The notes: a model not told the origin generated them from the letters alone. DNA of 64,000 nucleotides from [Clostridium] symbiosum (GCA_036419695.1 CP143946.1:124001-188000), one strand, 5' to 3'. Shown: positions 33,779 through 43,038, counted from the first letter of the stretch. Translations and numbers: made by a program.

Positions 33779-34045
33779 ATGTTCCGCTTGTGGGGAAAAA
33801 TATTTAAAGATAACAGAATGCTGCAGGACACGGTAATCTGCAACGGCGACTATTCCATGTCCAGGACGGCCATGATTTTTGACGCCGTGGATCAGATATG
33901 CTACCAGTTTGACCTGGGGCATCCGGTCTGGCTGGACGCTACGGTCGGGGAATTCAAACGCCATGACAAGGCCCGGTTTACGAGTGACAACTTTATAGAG
34001 TCCATTGATTTCGATTATCTGGAAATTCAGGTACTGGAAGAGTAG
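33779..34045 (+). CDS. Small conserved-looking hypothetical protein
   Basis: 88 aa, start preceded by AGAAGGAGACCTGCC. Mixed alpha/beta composition, acidic C-terminus (DYLEIQVLEE), three Cys/His positions, no membrane segment. Unrecognised. Forty bases downstream of the symporter and ahead of a very long hairpin, so it is the last gene of that unit. Confidence 0.6.
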   Translation: MFRLWGKIFKDNRMLQDTVICNGDYSMSRTAMIFDAVDQICYQFDLGHPVWLDATVGEFKRHDKARFTSDNFIESIDFDYLEIQVLEE

Positions 34046-34066
34046 CGTGGAAAACGCGTGCTGTCG

Positions 34067-34139
34067 GCAGGATAACAGAGAACCCGGATACCGCACACAT
34101 TTTTGAATGTGGCGGTATCCGGGTTCTCTGTTATCCTGC
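34067..34139. terminator. 28-bp perfect inverted repeat after the small gene
   Basis: Left arm 34067-34094 and right arm 34112-34139 are exact complements (28 bp), around a 17-base loop. Sits 21 bases after the stop codon. No T-run follows, so it may be an RNA stabiliser or boundary hairpin rather than a classical terminator. Confidence 0.75.
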
Positions 34140-34187
34140 TGCCGTCAGACGATGAGATGCGAGAGGCTGTGGAGTATCAGAATGGCC

Positions 34188-34224
34188 TTAATTGGTTATT
34201 ATTTTTAAAATAATAACCAATTAA
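34188..34224. promoter_or_regulatory. AT-rich perfect palindrome, candidate activator site upstream of sigma-54 promoter
   Basis: An 18-bp arm on each side of a single central base (centre 34206), built on TTAATTGGTTATTATTTT. Centre lies about 190 bases upstream of the expected transcription start of the peptide operon, the usual range for an enhancer site of a sigma-54 activator. Binding protein proposed: the regulator encoded at 45856-47931. Confidence 0.6.
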
Positions 34225-34370
34225 ATTATAAAAAGCATAATTTTTTTTCCTTTTATTTAGGGAAATTATTATTTAACATACATATAGAAAATAATTTTGC
34301 CTATTAAAATAATAATAAAATACGCTGTTTTTGAATAATATTTGTATTTGTTATAAAAAAATAGACAAAA

Positions 34371-34386
34371 TTGGCACACATATTGC
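34371..34386 (+). promoter_or_regulatory. Sigma-54 (-24/-12) promoter of the peptide operon
   Basis: TTGGCACACATATTGC: TGGCAC, five bases, TTGC, with the GG and GC dinucleotides exactly 10 bases apart, the RpoN consensus. The start of transcription is expected near 34397, giving a leader of about 65 bases to the binding-protein start codon. Confidence 0.85.
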
Positions 34387-34462
34387 TTTGTTTACAGATA
34401 TGAGAAAGGATGTTGCGGAGACCATAGGTCTCCCTTTATCAAAAACAAACAAGGAGGTTTTT

Positions 34463-36199
34463 ATGAGAAAAAGCAGTATGTTAATCGGTGTTTTTGCAAT
34501 TATGGTATTTGGCGGTGTGCTGGCGGGATGCAGCCAGAAATCGTCCGCTCCCGAGACTTCCGGGCAGGCTCCGGCGGAATCTACCGCAGCTCCGGCAGCT
34601 TCTGCGGCAGAGAAGCCGCAGGCTCTCGTATGGAATATGGGAAGCGAGCCTAAAACCTGGGATCCCACCCTCAGTTCGGAAACTCTTTCCGAGTATATTA
34701 CCATTTCAATGTTCGAGGGACTGACCAGGCAGAGTGTGGATGGAATTGAACCGGGTGTCGCCGAGAGCTGGGATGTCTCCGATGACGGCCTGACCTATAC
34801 GTTCCACCTGCGTAAGTCCAACTGGTCGGATGGAACTCCTCTGACGGCCCACGACTTTGAATATACCTGGAGACGTCTCTGTGACCCGGCCGTAGCATCA
34901 CCTTCCGCAGCCGGCGTGACCGACTATGTGGTCGGAGCCGCCGAGTATCTGGCCGGAACCGGCACGGCCGACGAAGTGATGGCGCATGCCCTGGATGATT
35001 ATACCTTTGAAGTGGTACTTAAGAACCCGGCTCCATTCTTTTTGAACCGTATTTCAGCCGATATTTACTGTCCGGTAAATAAAAAATGCGTTGATCTTGG
35101 CGAGGGATGGGAAAAACGCCCGGAAACCTTTATTTGTAACGGACCGTTCATCCTCAGTGAATACCAGATCGGCTCCCATATTCTGATGGTGAAGAACGAA
35201 GCCTATTATGATGCAGACAGTATCAAGATGCCGGCCATCAAAGGAATCATGATCAATGATGAAAACACATCCCTTCAGGGCTATAAAGCAGGGGATATCC
35301 ATTGTACCGAAGTAATCCCGGCGGAAGAGATACCAACGCTCCTGGCGGAAGATCCCAACCTGTATGTTTCACCGCTTACGGGAACAAAATACCTTGATTT
35401 CAACGTGGACAGGGATCCGGTAAGCGACGTCAAGGTCCGCCGCGCCCTCACCCTTGCCATTAACCGCAAGCTGATCACGGATCAGATTACACGCTCCGGA
35501 GAAATACCTGCCAGCGGTTTCCTTCCGATTACGACACAGAAGACGGACGGCAGTTCCTACCGCACGCTGCAGGCCAACGGCCTGCCTGAACCGGCATTCG
35601 GCATTTCACCTGATTCAGCGGATGTCGATACGGCAAAACAGCTTCTGGCGGAAGCCGGTTTCCCGGACGGAGAGGGATTCCCTGAACTTGAGCTTTTATA
35701 CTACACCGGGGAGAGTGATAAAAAGATTTGTGAGGCAATCCAGCAGATGTGGAAGGAAAATCTCGGCATTACCGTAAAACTCCGCAATGAGGATAAGAGC
35801 GTAGCTCTGCAGACAAAAGCAGACGGCAAATATGATATCAGCCTTTCGGGCTGGAGCGCAGGCTATTATGACGCCAGCCAGATGATGAAACAGTTTAAGC
35901 TGGACTCCGGATGCTATGCACAGTGGAGATATGCGGAACATCCAAGCGCTCCCCACGACCATACTCTGAACCCGGGACAGAAGGCGTTTGAGGATACTTA
36001 TCAGGCGGCCATGGCGGCACAGGGAACAGAGAGAGACGAGCTTTGGGCACAGGCCGAGACCATTCTGATGGAAGAGGCTCCCGCCTGCCCGATATACTAC
36101 TATGTAATGAAAGCGCTGATTAATGAGGATGTTGTTACAAATGTGGAGTTTTCCAAGACCGGTAACTGGATTTTCCGCAATGCAGAATTTGTAGACTGA
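34463..36199 (+). CDS. oppA: OppA-type peptide-binding lipoprotein
   Basis: Extracellular peptide-binding component, 578 aa. Signal peptide ending in VLAGC with lipidated C23, then a Ser/Ala/Pro-rich tether, then an SBP_bac_5 domain: LVWNMGSEPKTWDP, MFEGLTRQ, PGVAESWDVSDDGLTYTFHL, SDVKVRRALTLAINR. The ATG at 34463 follows AAGGAGG; the longer frame from 34331 runs over the sigma-54 promoter and is not used. First gene of the operon. The oligopeptide-type sequence (close to OppA) fits binding of short peptides; the N-terminal half may choose unusual stereochemistry, but this cannot be read from sequence. Confidence 0.95.
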   Translation: MRKSSMLIGVFAIMVFGGVLAGCSQKSSAPETSGQAPAESTAAPAASAAEKPQALVWNMGSEPKTWDPTLSSETLSEYITISMFEGLTRQSVDGIEPGVAESWDVSDDGLTYTFHLRKSNWSDGTPLTAHDFEYTWRRLCDPAVASPSAAGVTDYVVGAAEYLAGTGTADEVMAHALDDYTFEVVLKNPAPFFLNRISADIYCPVNKKCVDLGEGWEKRPETFICNGPFILSEYQIGSHILMVKNEAYYDADSIKMPAIKGIMINDENTSLQGYKAGDIHCTEVIPAEEIPTLLAEDPNLYVSPLTGTKYLDFNVDRDPVSDVKVRRALTLAINRKLITDQITRSGEIPASGFLPITTQKTDGSSYRTLQANGLPEPAFGISPDSADVDTAKQLLAEAGFPDGEGFPELELLYYTGESDKKICEAIQQMWKENLGITVKLRNEDKSVALQTKADGKYDISLSGWSAGYYDASQMMKQFKLDSGCYAQWRYAEHPSAPHDHTLNPGQKAFEDTYQAAMAAQGTERDELWAQAETILMEEAPACPIYYYVMKALINEDVVTNVEFSKTGNWIFRNAEFVD

Positions 36200-36215
36200 T
36201 TGTAAAGGAAGGTTT

Positions 36216-36242
36216 GGGAGCGCCCGCCGGGCGGGCGCTCCC
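36216..36242 (+). promoter_or_regulatory. GC-rich hairpin between oppA and oppB
   Basis: Perfect 13-bp arms (GGGAGCGCCCGCC) about one central base, 16 bases after oppA, not followed by a T-run. Probably protects the oppA message or lowers read-through, giving more binding protein than permease. Confidence 0.6.
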
Positions 36243-36267
36243 GATCTCTTTTGAGGGAGGGAATGAT

Positions 36268-37185
36268 TTGGCCAGATATATAATAAAGAGGGTGCTGGCG
36301 GCTCTTATAACCATATGGTTTATCATGACGATTACTTTCGTACTGATGAACGCAATTCCAGGCAGCCCTCTGGATTCCGAAAAATTTCTCGATGTGACAC
36401 TCCAACAGGCCATGAAGGCAAAGTACGGCCTGGATCGGCCGTTGTATGAACGGTATTTTAAATACCTGGTGGATTATTTTCACGGTGACTTTGGTATTTC
36501 CTATATTAAAGTGGGACTTTCCACCAATGAAATCATTGCGGCCGGTTTCCCCTATTCCCTGCGGATTGGCATTTATTCTTCCATACTGATTATTATTTTC
36601 GGTATCGCGGCAGGAATTTTGGCCGCGCTCAGACAGAACCGGTTTGTGGACCGCTTTCTGATGGTGTTATCGACCCTGGGATCCACAATTCCGAGCTTCG
36701 TATTTGCGACACTGTATCTGTTTTTGTTCAGCAAGATTCTGGGACTGGTTCCCGCCTTCGGCGTGGCGGACTGGAAGGGATATATCGGCCCCGTCCTGGT
36801 GACCTCCGTATTTTCCATGGCCTTTGTCACCCGTCTGATGAGGACTTCCATGATAGAGGAGTTGAACCAGGATTACATAAGGACGGCCAGAGCCAAGGGA
36901 ATCTCCGAGTTTAAAGTTGTCACCAGGCACGCGCTGCGCAATGCAATTCTGCCTGTTGTAACCTATATCGGCCCGATGGTTGCCATGGTTGTCACAGGTT
37001 CATTTGTCATTGAAAAGGTGTTTGGAATTCCGGGCATCGGCAGCCTGTTTACAACGAGTATCCTCAGCCGTGACTATACGCTGATCATGGGAATCACGGT
37101 GTTTTTCGCCGTATTTTTAGTGGTATGCACGCTTATTGTGGATATCATGTATGTTTTTGTAGACCCGAGAATCAAATACGACTAG
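36268..37185 (+). CDS. oppB: Peptide ABC transporter permease OppB
   Basis: Membrane permease, 305 aa, six hydrophobic helices. Starts MARYIIKRVLAALITIWFI; contains the family FVTRLMRTSMIEELNQDYIR, TARAKG and RHALRNAILPVVTYIG (EAA loop that contacts the ATPases). Start is TTG 36268 with GGGAGGG six bases before it. Five bases separate its stop from the oppC ribosome site. Confidence 0.95.
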   Translation: MARYIIKRVLAALITIWFIMTITFVLMNAIPGSPLDSEKFLDVTLQQAMKAKYGLDRPLYERYFKYLVDYFHGDFGISYIKVGLSTNEIIAAGFPYSLRIGIYSSILIIIFGIAAGILAALRQNRFVDRFLMVLSTLGSTIPSFVFATLYLFLFSKILGLVPAFGVADWKGYIGPVLVTSVFSMAFVTRLMRTSMIEELNQDYIRTARAKGISEFKVVTRHALRNAILPVVTYIGPMVAMVVTGSFVIEKVFGIPGIGSLFTTSILSRDYTLIMGITVFFAVFLVVCTLIVDIMYVFVDPRIKYD

Positions 37186-37195
37186 GAGAGTGCAC

Positions 37196-38545
37196 ATGGA
37201 TAATAACATAGAACAGATTCCGGACTCTCTTTGGGAGCCTCTGGAATTGGGTGAAAAGAATTCTGAAAAAATTGAAAAACCGAGCCTGACCTTTTTGCAG
37301 GATGGCTGGAGACGGCTTAAACAAAACAAAACAGCAATGATATCAATGGTCGTCATCATTATTCTGGTTCTCTGCGCGGTCTTTATTCCTTTTTTCTGGA
37401 AATACAGTTACGAAGAACAGAACCTGACGCTCTCTAATATCCCTCCGGTACTTGAGGTTTATCCTCTCTCCGATGAGGCCAATGAGCGCAATATCTATAT
37501 TACACAGAACTACGACGTGGTTGAAGTGGCGGCCGACGGCACTCTGATAGAGCTTCTGCAGCCCACATATAAAGATACGATAGCCAGGAAGAGCACCTTT
37601 GACCTGAACGGGAAAATACTGTCAATCGATTACAGTATGTACACACAGGCATTGAAAGAATACCGGAAACTGGAAAAGAAGTACTCGGCGTCGGAGGGAG
37701 ACTGCGTTCCCACGTCGGCCGCCTCTTATCTGGCAGGTTATTTTGACGGCAGGGAGGAAACTCCGTTCATCTCCCTGGCGGAAGCCAAGAGAATCCTGGA
37801 AGAAGAGATAGAAAAATGCAGTATTACATACGATGGCCACGCTATGACCGAAACGCGCACCATGCGGAATAAGACGTATCTTCTGGGAAGCGATTCGCTG
37901 GGGCGGGATCTTTTTATCCGCGTGATATACGGAGCCAGGATGTCCCTGACGGTCGGCGTCTTTGCCGCCCTCGTCAACTTTGTGATAGGCGTCTTTTACG
38001 GCTGCTTTGCCGGTTATAAGGGCGGCACGGTAGACAATGTGATGATGCGTATCGTGGATGTGGTGGATTCCGTTCCGATGATGCTGTATGTAATTCTCAT
38101 CATGGTTGTGATCGGACCCGGCATGAAATCCATTATCATTGCCCTCGGACTCACCTACTGGGTCAGAATGGCCCGGATTGTGCGCGGGCAGGTCCTGAGC
38201 CTGAAAAACAATGAGTTTGTACTGGCGGCGAAAATACTGGGAGCGTCCACGCGCCGCATTTTCGCCAAGCACCTGATCCCCAATATGATGGGAGCCATCA
38301 TGGTAGCCATTGCTATGCAGATTCCAAATGCAATTTTCACGGAGGCTTTTTTAAGCTTTGTCGGACTCGGTGTTTCCGCTCCGATGGCCTCCTGGGGTAC
38401 ACTCTGTAACGATGCGCTTCCGGGAATATACGTCTATCCGTACCAGATGCTCACTCCCGCCATTGCCATCTCCGTCACAATCCTGGCATTCAACCTGTTC
38501 AGCGACGGTCTGCGCGATGCCTTTGACCCGAAACAGAGAAAGTAA
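37196..38545 (+). CDS. oppC: Peptide ABC transporter permease OppC with large external insertion
   Basis: Second permease, 449 aa instead of about 300. First transmembrane helix at 47-68, then about 165 mostly hydrophilic residues (69-230) before the conserved GSDSLGRDLF; normal OppC has about 40-50 there. The insertion contains charged helical stretches and two Cys (C170, C208). The rest is standard: VGVFAALVNFVIGV, RIVDVVDSVPMM, MARIVRGQVLSLKNNEFVLAA, LIPNMMGAIMV. The loop should face outside and may help in docking OppA or recognising ligand. ATG 37196 with AGGAG seven bases upstream. Confidence 0.93.
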   Translation: MDNNIEQIPDSLWEPLELGEKNSEKIEKPSLTFLQDGWRRLKQNKTAMISMVVIIILVLCAVFIPFFWKYSYEEQNLTLSNIPPVLEVYPLSDEANERNIYITQNYDVVEVAADGTLIELLQPTYKDTIARKSTFDLNGKILSIDYSMYTQALKEYRKLEKKYSASEGDCVPTSAASYLAGYFDGREETPFISLAEAKRILEEEIEKCSITYDGHAMTETRTMRNKTYLLGSDSLGRDLFIRVIYGARMSLTVGVFAALVNFVIGVFYGCFAGYKGGTVDNVMMRIVDVVDSVPMMLYVILIMVVIGPGMKSIIIALGLTYWVRMARIVRGQVLSLKNNEFVLAAKILGASTRRIFAKHLIPNMMGAIMVAIAMQIPNAIFTEAFLSFVGLGVSAPMASWGTLCNDALPGIYVYPYQMLTPAIAISVTILAFNLFSDGLRDAFDPKQRK

Positions 38546-38560
38546 AGAGAGGTGATTTTC

Positions 38561-39595
38561 ATGGAAGAACAATTATTAGAGGTAAAAAACCTTAGAACCT
38601 CTTTCTTTACCCATGTGGGAGAGGTCAAGGCAATCCGTGATATAAGCTTTTCGGTCCGGAAAGGAGAGGCGGTAGGCATCGTCGGCGAATCCGGCAGCGG
38701 CAAAAGCGTGACCTCCCTGTCGATTATGCAGTTACAGCACCCGGGCAGGATTATGGGAGGGGAAATTCTCTTTCACGGTGAGGACTTGCTTAAAAAGAAT
38801 AAAAAAGAGATGCGGAAAATGCGCAGCAGCAAAATCGCGATGATTTTCCAGGATCCCATGACCTCCCTGAATGCTCTTCTCACGATTGGGAGCCAGATCA
38901 GCGAGGCCATATTAGAACATGAGAAGCTGACCAAAAAACAGGCGATGGAGAGGGCGGTTGAGATGCTGCGCCTGGTCGGAATCCCCGATCCGGAGGAACG
39001 CATCCACTGTTATCCCCATGAATTTTCCGGTGGTATGCGTCAGCGCGTCATGATTGCCATGGCGTTGTCCTGCAATCCCGAACTTCTGATTGCGGACGAA
39101 CCGACCACGGCGCTGGATGTGACGATCCAGGCGCAGATCCTCCGCCTCCTGAATGACCTGAAGGAGCGCACGAATACTTCGATTATCCTGATCACGCATG
39201 ATCTGGGAGTCGTGGCAAGTTCATGCAGCCGCATTATTGTCATGTACGGGGGACAGATTATGGAGACAGGGACGGTGGAGGACATTTTTTATTCTCCGCT
39301 TCATCCGTATACCATGGGGCTGTTAAAATCTATTCCCAAGGCCGGAGGCAGCAGAGAACGGCTGCAGTCGATTGCAGGAACTCCCCCGGATATGCTGCAG
39401 CCTCCCGCCGGCTGCCCATTCTACCCCCGCTGTGAATTCGCCATGGGTGTCTGCAGGGAGCGGACGGTACCGGAATTCCACAGAGGGGAAGAGCATGCCG
39501 TTCGGTGTTGGCTCTGTCATCCCAAGGCGCCTGCCGTAGCTAAGTATGAAAATCAGAAGGGAGGTGTGAGGCGTGGAACAGCATCACCTGATTGA
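38561..39595 (+). CDS. oppD: Peptide ABC transporter ATPase OppD
   Basis: Nucleotide-binding subunit, 344 aa. Walker A GESGSGKSVT, Q-loop FQDPMTSLN, signature FSGGMRQRVMIAMAL, Walker B LLIADEPTTALDV, H-loop LITHDLG and the C-terminal oligopeptide-transporter Cys motif (PPAGCPFYPRCEFAMGVC). ATG 38561 follows AGAGAGGTG. Overlaps the start of oppF by 23 bases, so coupled translation. Confidence 0.96.
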   Translation: MEEQLLEVKNLRTSFFTHVGEVKAIRDISFSVRKGEAVGIVGESGSGKSVTSLSIMQLQHPGRIMGGEILFHGEDLLKKNKKEMRKMRSSKIAMIFQDPMTSLNALLTIGSQISEAILEHEKLTKKQAMERAVEMLRLVGIPDPEERIHCYPHEFSGGMRQRVMIAMALSCNPELLIADEPTTALDVTIQAQILRLLNDLKERTNTSIILITHDLGVVASSCSRIIVMYGGQIMETGTVEDIFYSPLHPYTMGLLKSIPKAGGSRERLQSIAGTPPDMLQPPAGCPFYPRCEFAMGVCRERTVPEFHRGEEHAVRCWLCHPKAPAVAKYENQKGGVRRGTASPD

Positions 39596-40547
39596 AGCGG
39601 AAAACCTCAGCATGTATTTTAAAAAGGTCAAGGGCGTGGTGAAGCAGAAGATTTCCTATGTAAAAGCCGTTGACAACGTATCATTTTTTATCGACAAAGG
39701 TGAAACATTCGGCCTGGTAGGCGAATCGGGGTGCGGAAAGACGACCACGGGCCGCGCCATCTGCCGCCTTTATGAACCGACCGGGGGAAGCGTACGGTAT
39801 GGCGGCGCCGATATCACCCATTTAAATGCAAAAGAGTTCATGCCGTACCGTAAAAAAATACAGATGATTTTCCAGGATCCGTATGCATCCCTGAACCCGC
39901 GTATGACGGTGGCGGACATCGTGGGAGAACCCTTGGATATCCACCACATCTGCTCCGGAAAGCAGAGGGAGGAATATATTCTGGAACTGTTGAGACGGGT
40001 GGGGCTGAACAAGGATCACGCCAGCCGTTACCCCCATGAATTTTCCGGGGGCCAGCGCCAGCGCGTGGGCATAGCCAGGGCACTGGCGGTCAATCCGGAG
40101 TTTATTATCTGCGATGAGCCGATCTCGGCACTGGATGTGTCAATTCAGGCGCAGGTAATCAATATGCTGGAGGATCTGCAGGAAGAACTTGGATTAACCT
40201 ATCTGTTTGTGGCCCACGATCTTTCCATGGTGCGCCATATATCGGACCGTGTCGGCGTTATGTACCTGGGAAGTCTGGTGGAGATAGCCGAAACGGAGGA
40301 ACTGTATAACCATAATCAGCACCCCTATACAAAGGCCCTGCTTTCCGCGATCCCGATTGCGGATCCCGTCCTGTCCAGGCAGTCCAGCCAGATACTTTTA
40401 GAAGGGGATGTTCCGAGTCCCCTGAATTCACCGGCAGGCTGCAAATTTGCCAGCCGATGTCCTTATGCAAAGAATGAGTGCAGGGAAAGAGCGCCGGAGT
40501 TCAAAGAAGTTGCCAGGGGCCATTTTGTGGCCTGCCATCTGGTGTGA
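39573..40547 (+). CDS. oppF: Peptide ABC transporter ATPase OppF
   Basis: Second nucleotide-binding subunit, 324 aa. Walker A GESGCGKTTTGRA, Q-loop FQDPYASLNPRMT, signature FSGGQRQRVGIARAL, Walker B FIICDEPISALDV, H-loop FVAHDLS, and the Cys motif SPAGCKFASRCPYAKNEC. Starts with GTG inside the oppD end. Completes the importer. Confidence 0.96.
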   Translation: MEQHHLIEAENLSMYFKKVKGVVKQKISYVKAVDNVSFFIDKGETFGLVGESGCGKTTTGRAICRLYEPTGGSVRYGGADITHLNAKEFMPYRKKIQMIFQDPYASLNPRMTVADIVGEPLDIHHICSGKQREEYILELLRRVGLNKDHASRYPHEFSGGQRQRVGIARALAVNPEFIICDEPISALDVSIQAQVINMLEDLQEELGLTYLFVAHDLSMVRHISDRVGVMYLGSLVEIAETEELYNHNQHPYTKALLSAIPIADPVLSRQSSQILLEGDVPSPLNSPAGCKFASRCPYAKNECRERAPEFKEVARGHFVACHLV

Positions 40548-40643
40548 CACGGTCCGGACCCTGGATGAACCGGTAATTTAAGACGCGACTAAATAATATG
40601 AAATAATCAGGCCGCCTGCGTCAGCGGCGGAATGGAGATGGAT

Positions 40644-41639
40644 ATGAATACCCGGCAAGCAAAAAATGTTTTGGCTGATTTTCACCGTCTGGAGTTAGGA
40701 ACGTTCCCAACCCCGCTTCACCAGGTGAAAAACATACAGAAAAAAACAGGATCCCGTTTTCCCCTGTATATCAAGAGGGATGACCTCACCGGACTGGGAG
40801 CGGGAGGAAATAAGATCAGAAACCTGGAATATCTTCTGGGTGACGCGGTACAAAAAAAAGCGGACGTTGTGATAGCGTCCGGAAAATGCCAGTCGAATCT
40901 CTGCGCCCTCGCCGTATCCGCATGCAATAAGGCGAATCTGGACTGCATCATTATTCACAATGACGCCAGGCCGGAGCGGATGGAAGGAAACCAGCTTCTC
41001 AATGTTCTTTCCGGCGCGGACATGCGCTATATCGGAGATATGCCGGATCATGAGAGGGAAGCGTATGTAGAGGAGTTCTGCCGTGAGCTGGAGAATCAGG
41101 GCAGGCATCCTTACCTGATTAAAAACGGGGCGTCGACAGCTCTTGGCTCCCTGGGATATGTCCAGGCCGTTGTGGAACTTTGTGATCAGTGCGAGGCCCA
41201 GGAACTGCAGCTTGACCATCTCTTTGTCCCGGGCGGGAACGGAGGGCTGGCGGCCGGCGTCATATTCGGCGCAGCGCTGACCGGGGCGCCCTTTCACGTA
41301 CATGTTGTGACGGTTGAGCATGAAAAAGCAGAGCTGGAAAAAATCCTCAACGGTTTTCTGGGAGAACTGCAGCAGTTGACCGGACAGCTCGAAGGATTCT
41401 GTTTTGAACCGCTGTTTACCGTCCATGAGGAGTACAGAGGAGAAGGATGGGGCAGGCCCACGAAAGAATCAGTGAATCAGATCTATGAGCTGGCAAAGGA
41501 AGAGGGCATTTTTGTCGAAAAAGTTTATACCGGTAAAACCCTGTACGGAATGGTGGATTCGGTGCAAAAAGGAACCGTAAACGGCAGCGCCTGCTACCTT
41601 CATTCGGGCGGTTTTGGCGCGCTGTTCACCCAGTTTTAA
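40644..41639 (+). CDS. D-cysteine desulfhydrase / ACC deaminase family PLP enzyme (paralogue 1)
   Basis: Fold-type II PLP enzyme, 331 aa. Cofactor Lys in GAGGNKIRNLEYLLGDA (about 54-60), substrate-site CQSNLC, GGNGGLAAG phosphate loop. The family removes ammonia (and H2S) from D-cysteine, D-serine, 1-aminocyclopropane-carboxylate or similar small D-amino acids. Compared with paralogue 2 (43899-44888) the usual QSNHCR is QSNLCA, hinting at a different substrate. Three in-frame ATGs (40632, 40638, 40644); the last has GGAG at good spacing. Follows oppF by about 95 bases. Confidence 0.88.
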   Translation: MNTRQAKNVLADFHRLELGTFPTPLHQVKNIQKKTGSRFPLYIKRDDLTGLGAGGNKIRNLEYLLGDAVQKKADVVIASGKCQSNLCALAVSACNKANLDCIIIHNDARPERMEGNQLLNVLSGADMRYIGDMPDHEREAYVEEFCRELENQGRHPYLIKNGASTALGSLGYVQAVVELCDQCEAQELQLDHLFVPGGNGGLAAGVIFGAALTGAPFHVHVVTVEHEKAELEKILNGFLGELQQLTGQLEGFCFEPLFTVHEEYRGEGWGRPTKESVNQIYELAKEEGIFVEKVYTGKTLYGMVDSVQKGTVNGSACYLHSGGFGALFTQF

Positions 41640-41658
41640 GAAAGGGAGGTAACTTGAC

Positions 41659-43038
41659 ATGTTGGAAAATATAAAGTATTTGGCGGTGCAGCTTCCGGAA
41701 GATATCAGAAGGCAGTTGGAGGCAGGGTATTTTTCGAAAGCGGTTAAGCTGATCGACAGACGGCTTGAGGGAGAACTTCCCCTGGCGCTCAGAAAGTGCC
41801 TGGAGCTTCAGAAAGCCCAACTCCCAATCTGGGAGGCTGAATATTCCGTTTCCTATGAGGAGGCGTTGGCCATCCTCTGCCTGAACATCCGTGATTTTAC
41901 CAGGGAGGAGTTTGAGGAGCTGATTGAACAGAGCGTATTCGACTGGATTTACAGGGACGGACAGATGTACTTTATCCGCACGTTCTATGAGAACCTTCTG
42001 AAGGTGCAGCATCCCGTAACAGACAGGCTGGTGGTGCCGCAGAATCAGGAGGAGCAGGAGGAAAAGCAGGCGGTTCTCAACCGGAATATGAACGATATGA
42101 AGGAGCACGGGGGAAATGCTTACCGCATTCATATCAGGAGCACCCTGAAGGTAAAGGGGGAGGAGGACACAGGGGACCGGATTACCGTGCACCTGCCCAT
42201 ACCAAATGCGGGAACGCAGGTGAGAAAGATCCGCCTGATAGGGATCCCGTCCGACGCGGTAATTGCCCCGGAGGATTTTGGGAGCCGGACCGTCTGCTTT
42301 CAGAGGCCTTATGTAAAGGGAGACACGTTTACCGTGGAGTATGAATATGAGAACCATGTGGCGTACACGGAACCGGATCCCGGCATCGTGGAGGCGGAGC
42401 AGCCGGACTTCTGTCTGGAAGAACAGGCTCCTCATATCCTGTTTACGCCGTTTATCCGCAGTCTGTATGAGGAGATTGTGGGGGAAGAGACAAATCCGCT
42501 TTTAAAGGCCCGGAAAATTTATGACTATATTACGCTGAACGTCAGATATTCCTATGTGAGAAAATACAGCATCATCAGGAATATCGCAGAGTATGCCGGC
42601 ATAAACCAAAAAGGAGACTGCGGCATTCAGGCGTTACTGTTCATCACGCTGTGCCGCTACGGCGGGGTTCCAGCCGGGTGGCAATCTGGCCTGTTTGCGG
42701 CGCCGTATGATATCGGCGGCCATGACTGGGCGCAGTTCTATGTCGCTCCCTACGGCTGGCTGTTTGCCGATTTGTCGTTCGGGGGGAGTTCCCACCGGGT
42801 TGGCAACGAAGAGAGAAGACGCTTTTACTTCGGAAATCTGGATCCGTTCCGCATGCCCGCCAATTCTGCATTCCAGCACGAGTTTACGCCGCCGAAAAAG
42901 CATATGCGCCAGGATCCGACCGATAACCAGTACGGGGAGTGCGAGTACGGACATCGGGCCTTAAGGGCAGACGAGTATGAGATAAAACATGAGATCCTGG
43001 AGATTTGCCGGATTCCATGGGAAGGAGAAAAACGATGA
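41659..43038 (+). CDS. Transglutaminase-like cysteine hydrolase
   Basis: 459 aa, cytoplasmic (no signal peptide). A roughly 100-residue helical N-terminus, a beta-rich middle and a C-terminal transglutaminase-like papain-fold domain with a complete triad: Cys in GDCGIQALLF (about 321), His in GGHDWAQFY (about 355) and Asp in LFADLSFGG (about 371). Bacterial members of this fold include peptidases and amidases. Within this operon it probably cuts an imported peptide. Good AAAGGGAGG ribosome site before ATG 41659; stop overlaps the next start (ATGA). Confidence 0.88.
   Translation: MLENIKYLAVQLPEDIRRQLEAGYFSKAVKLIDRRLEGELPLALRKCLELQKAQLPIWEAEYSVSYEEALAILCLNIRDFTREEFEELIEQSVFDWIYRDGQMYFIRTFYENLLKVQHPVTDRLVVPQNQEEQEEKQAVLNRNMNDMKEHGGNAYRIHIRSTLKVKGEEDTGDRITVHLPIPNAGTQVRKIRLIGIPSDAVIAPEDFGSRTVCFQRPYVKGDTFTVEYEYENHVAYTEPDPGIVEAEQPDFCLEEQAPHILFTPFIRSLYEEIVGEETNPLLKARKIYDYITLNVRYSYVRKYSIIRNIAEYAGINQKGDCGIQALLFITLCRYGGVPAGWQSGLFAAPYDIGGHDWAQFYVAPYGWLFADLSFGGSSHRVGNEERRRFYFGNLDPFRMPANSAFQHEFTPPKKHMRQDPTDNQYGECEYGHRALRADEYEIKHEILEICRIPWEGEKR

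Noticed and set aside
34188..34224. AT-rich palindrome as a terminator of the upstream unit
   Set aside because: It is symmetric with no loop and no T-run, and lies after a separate long hairpin; an operator or activator site fits better.
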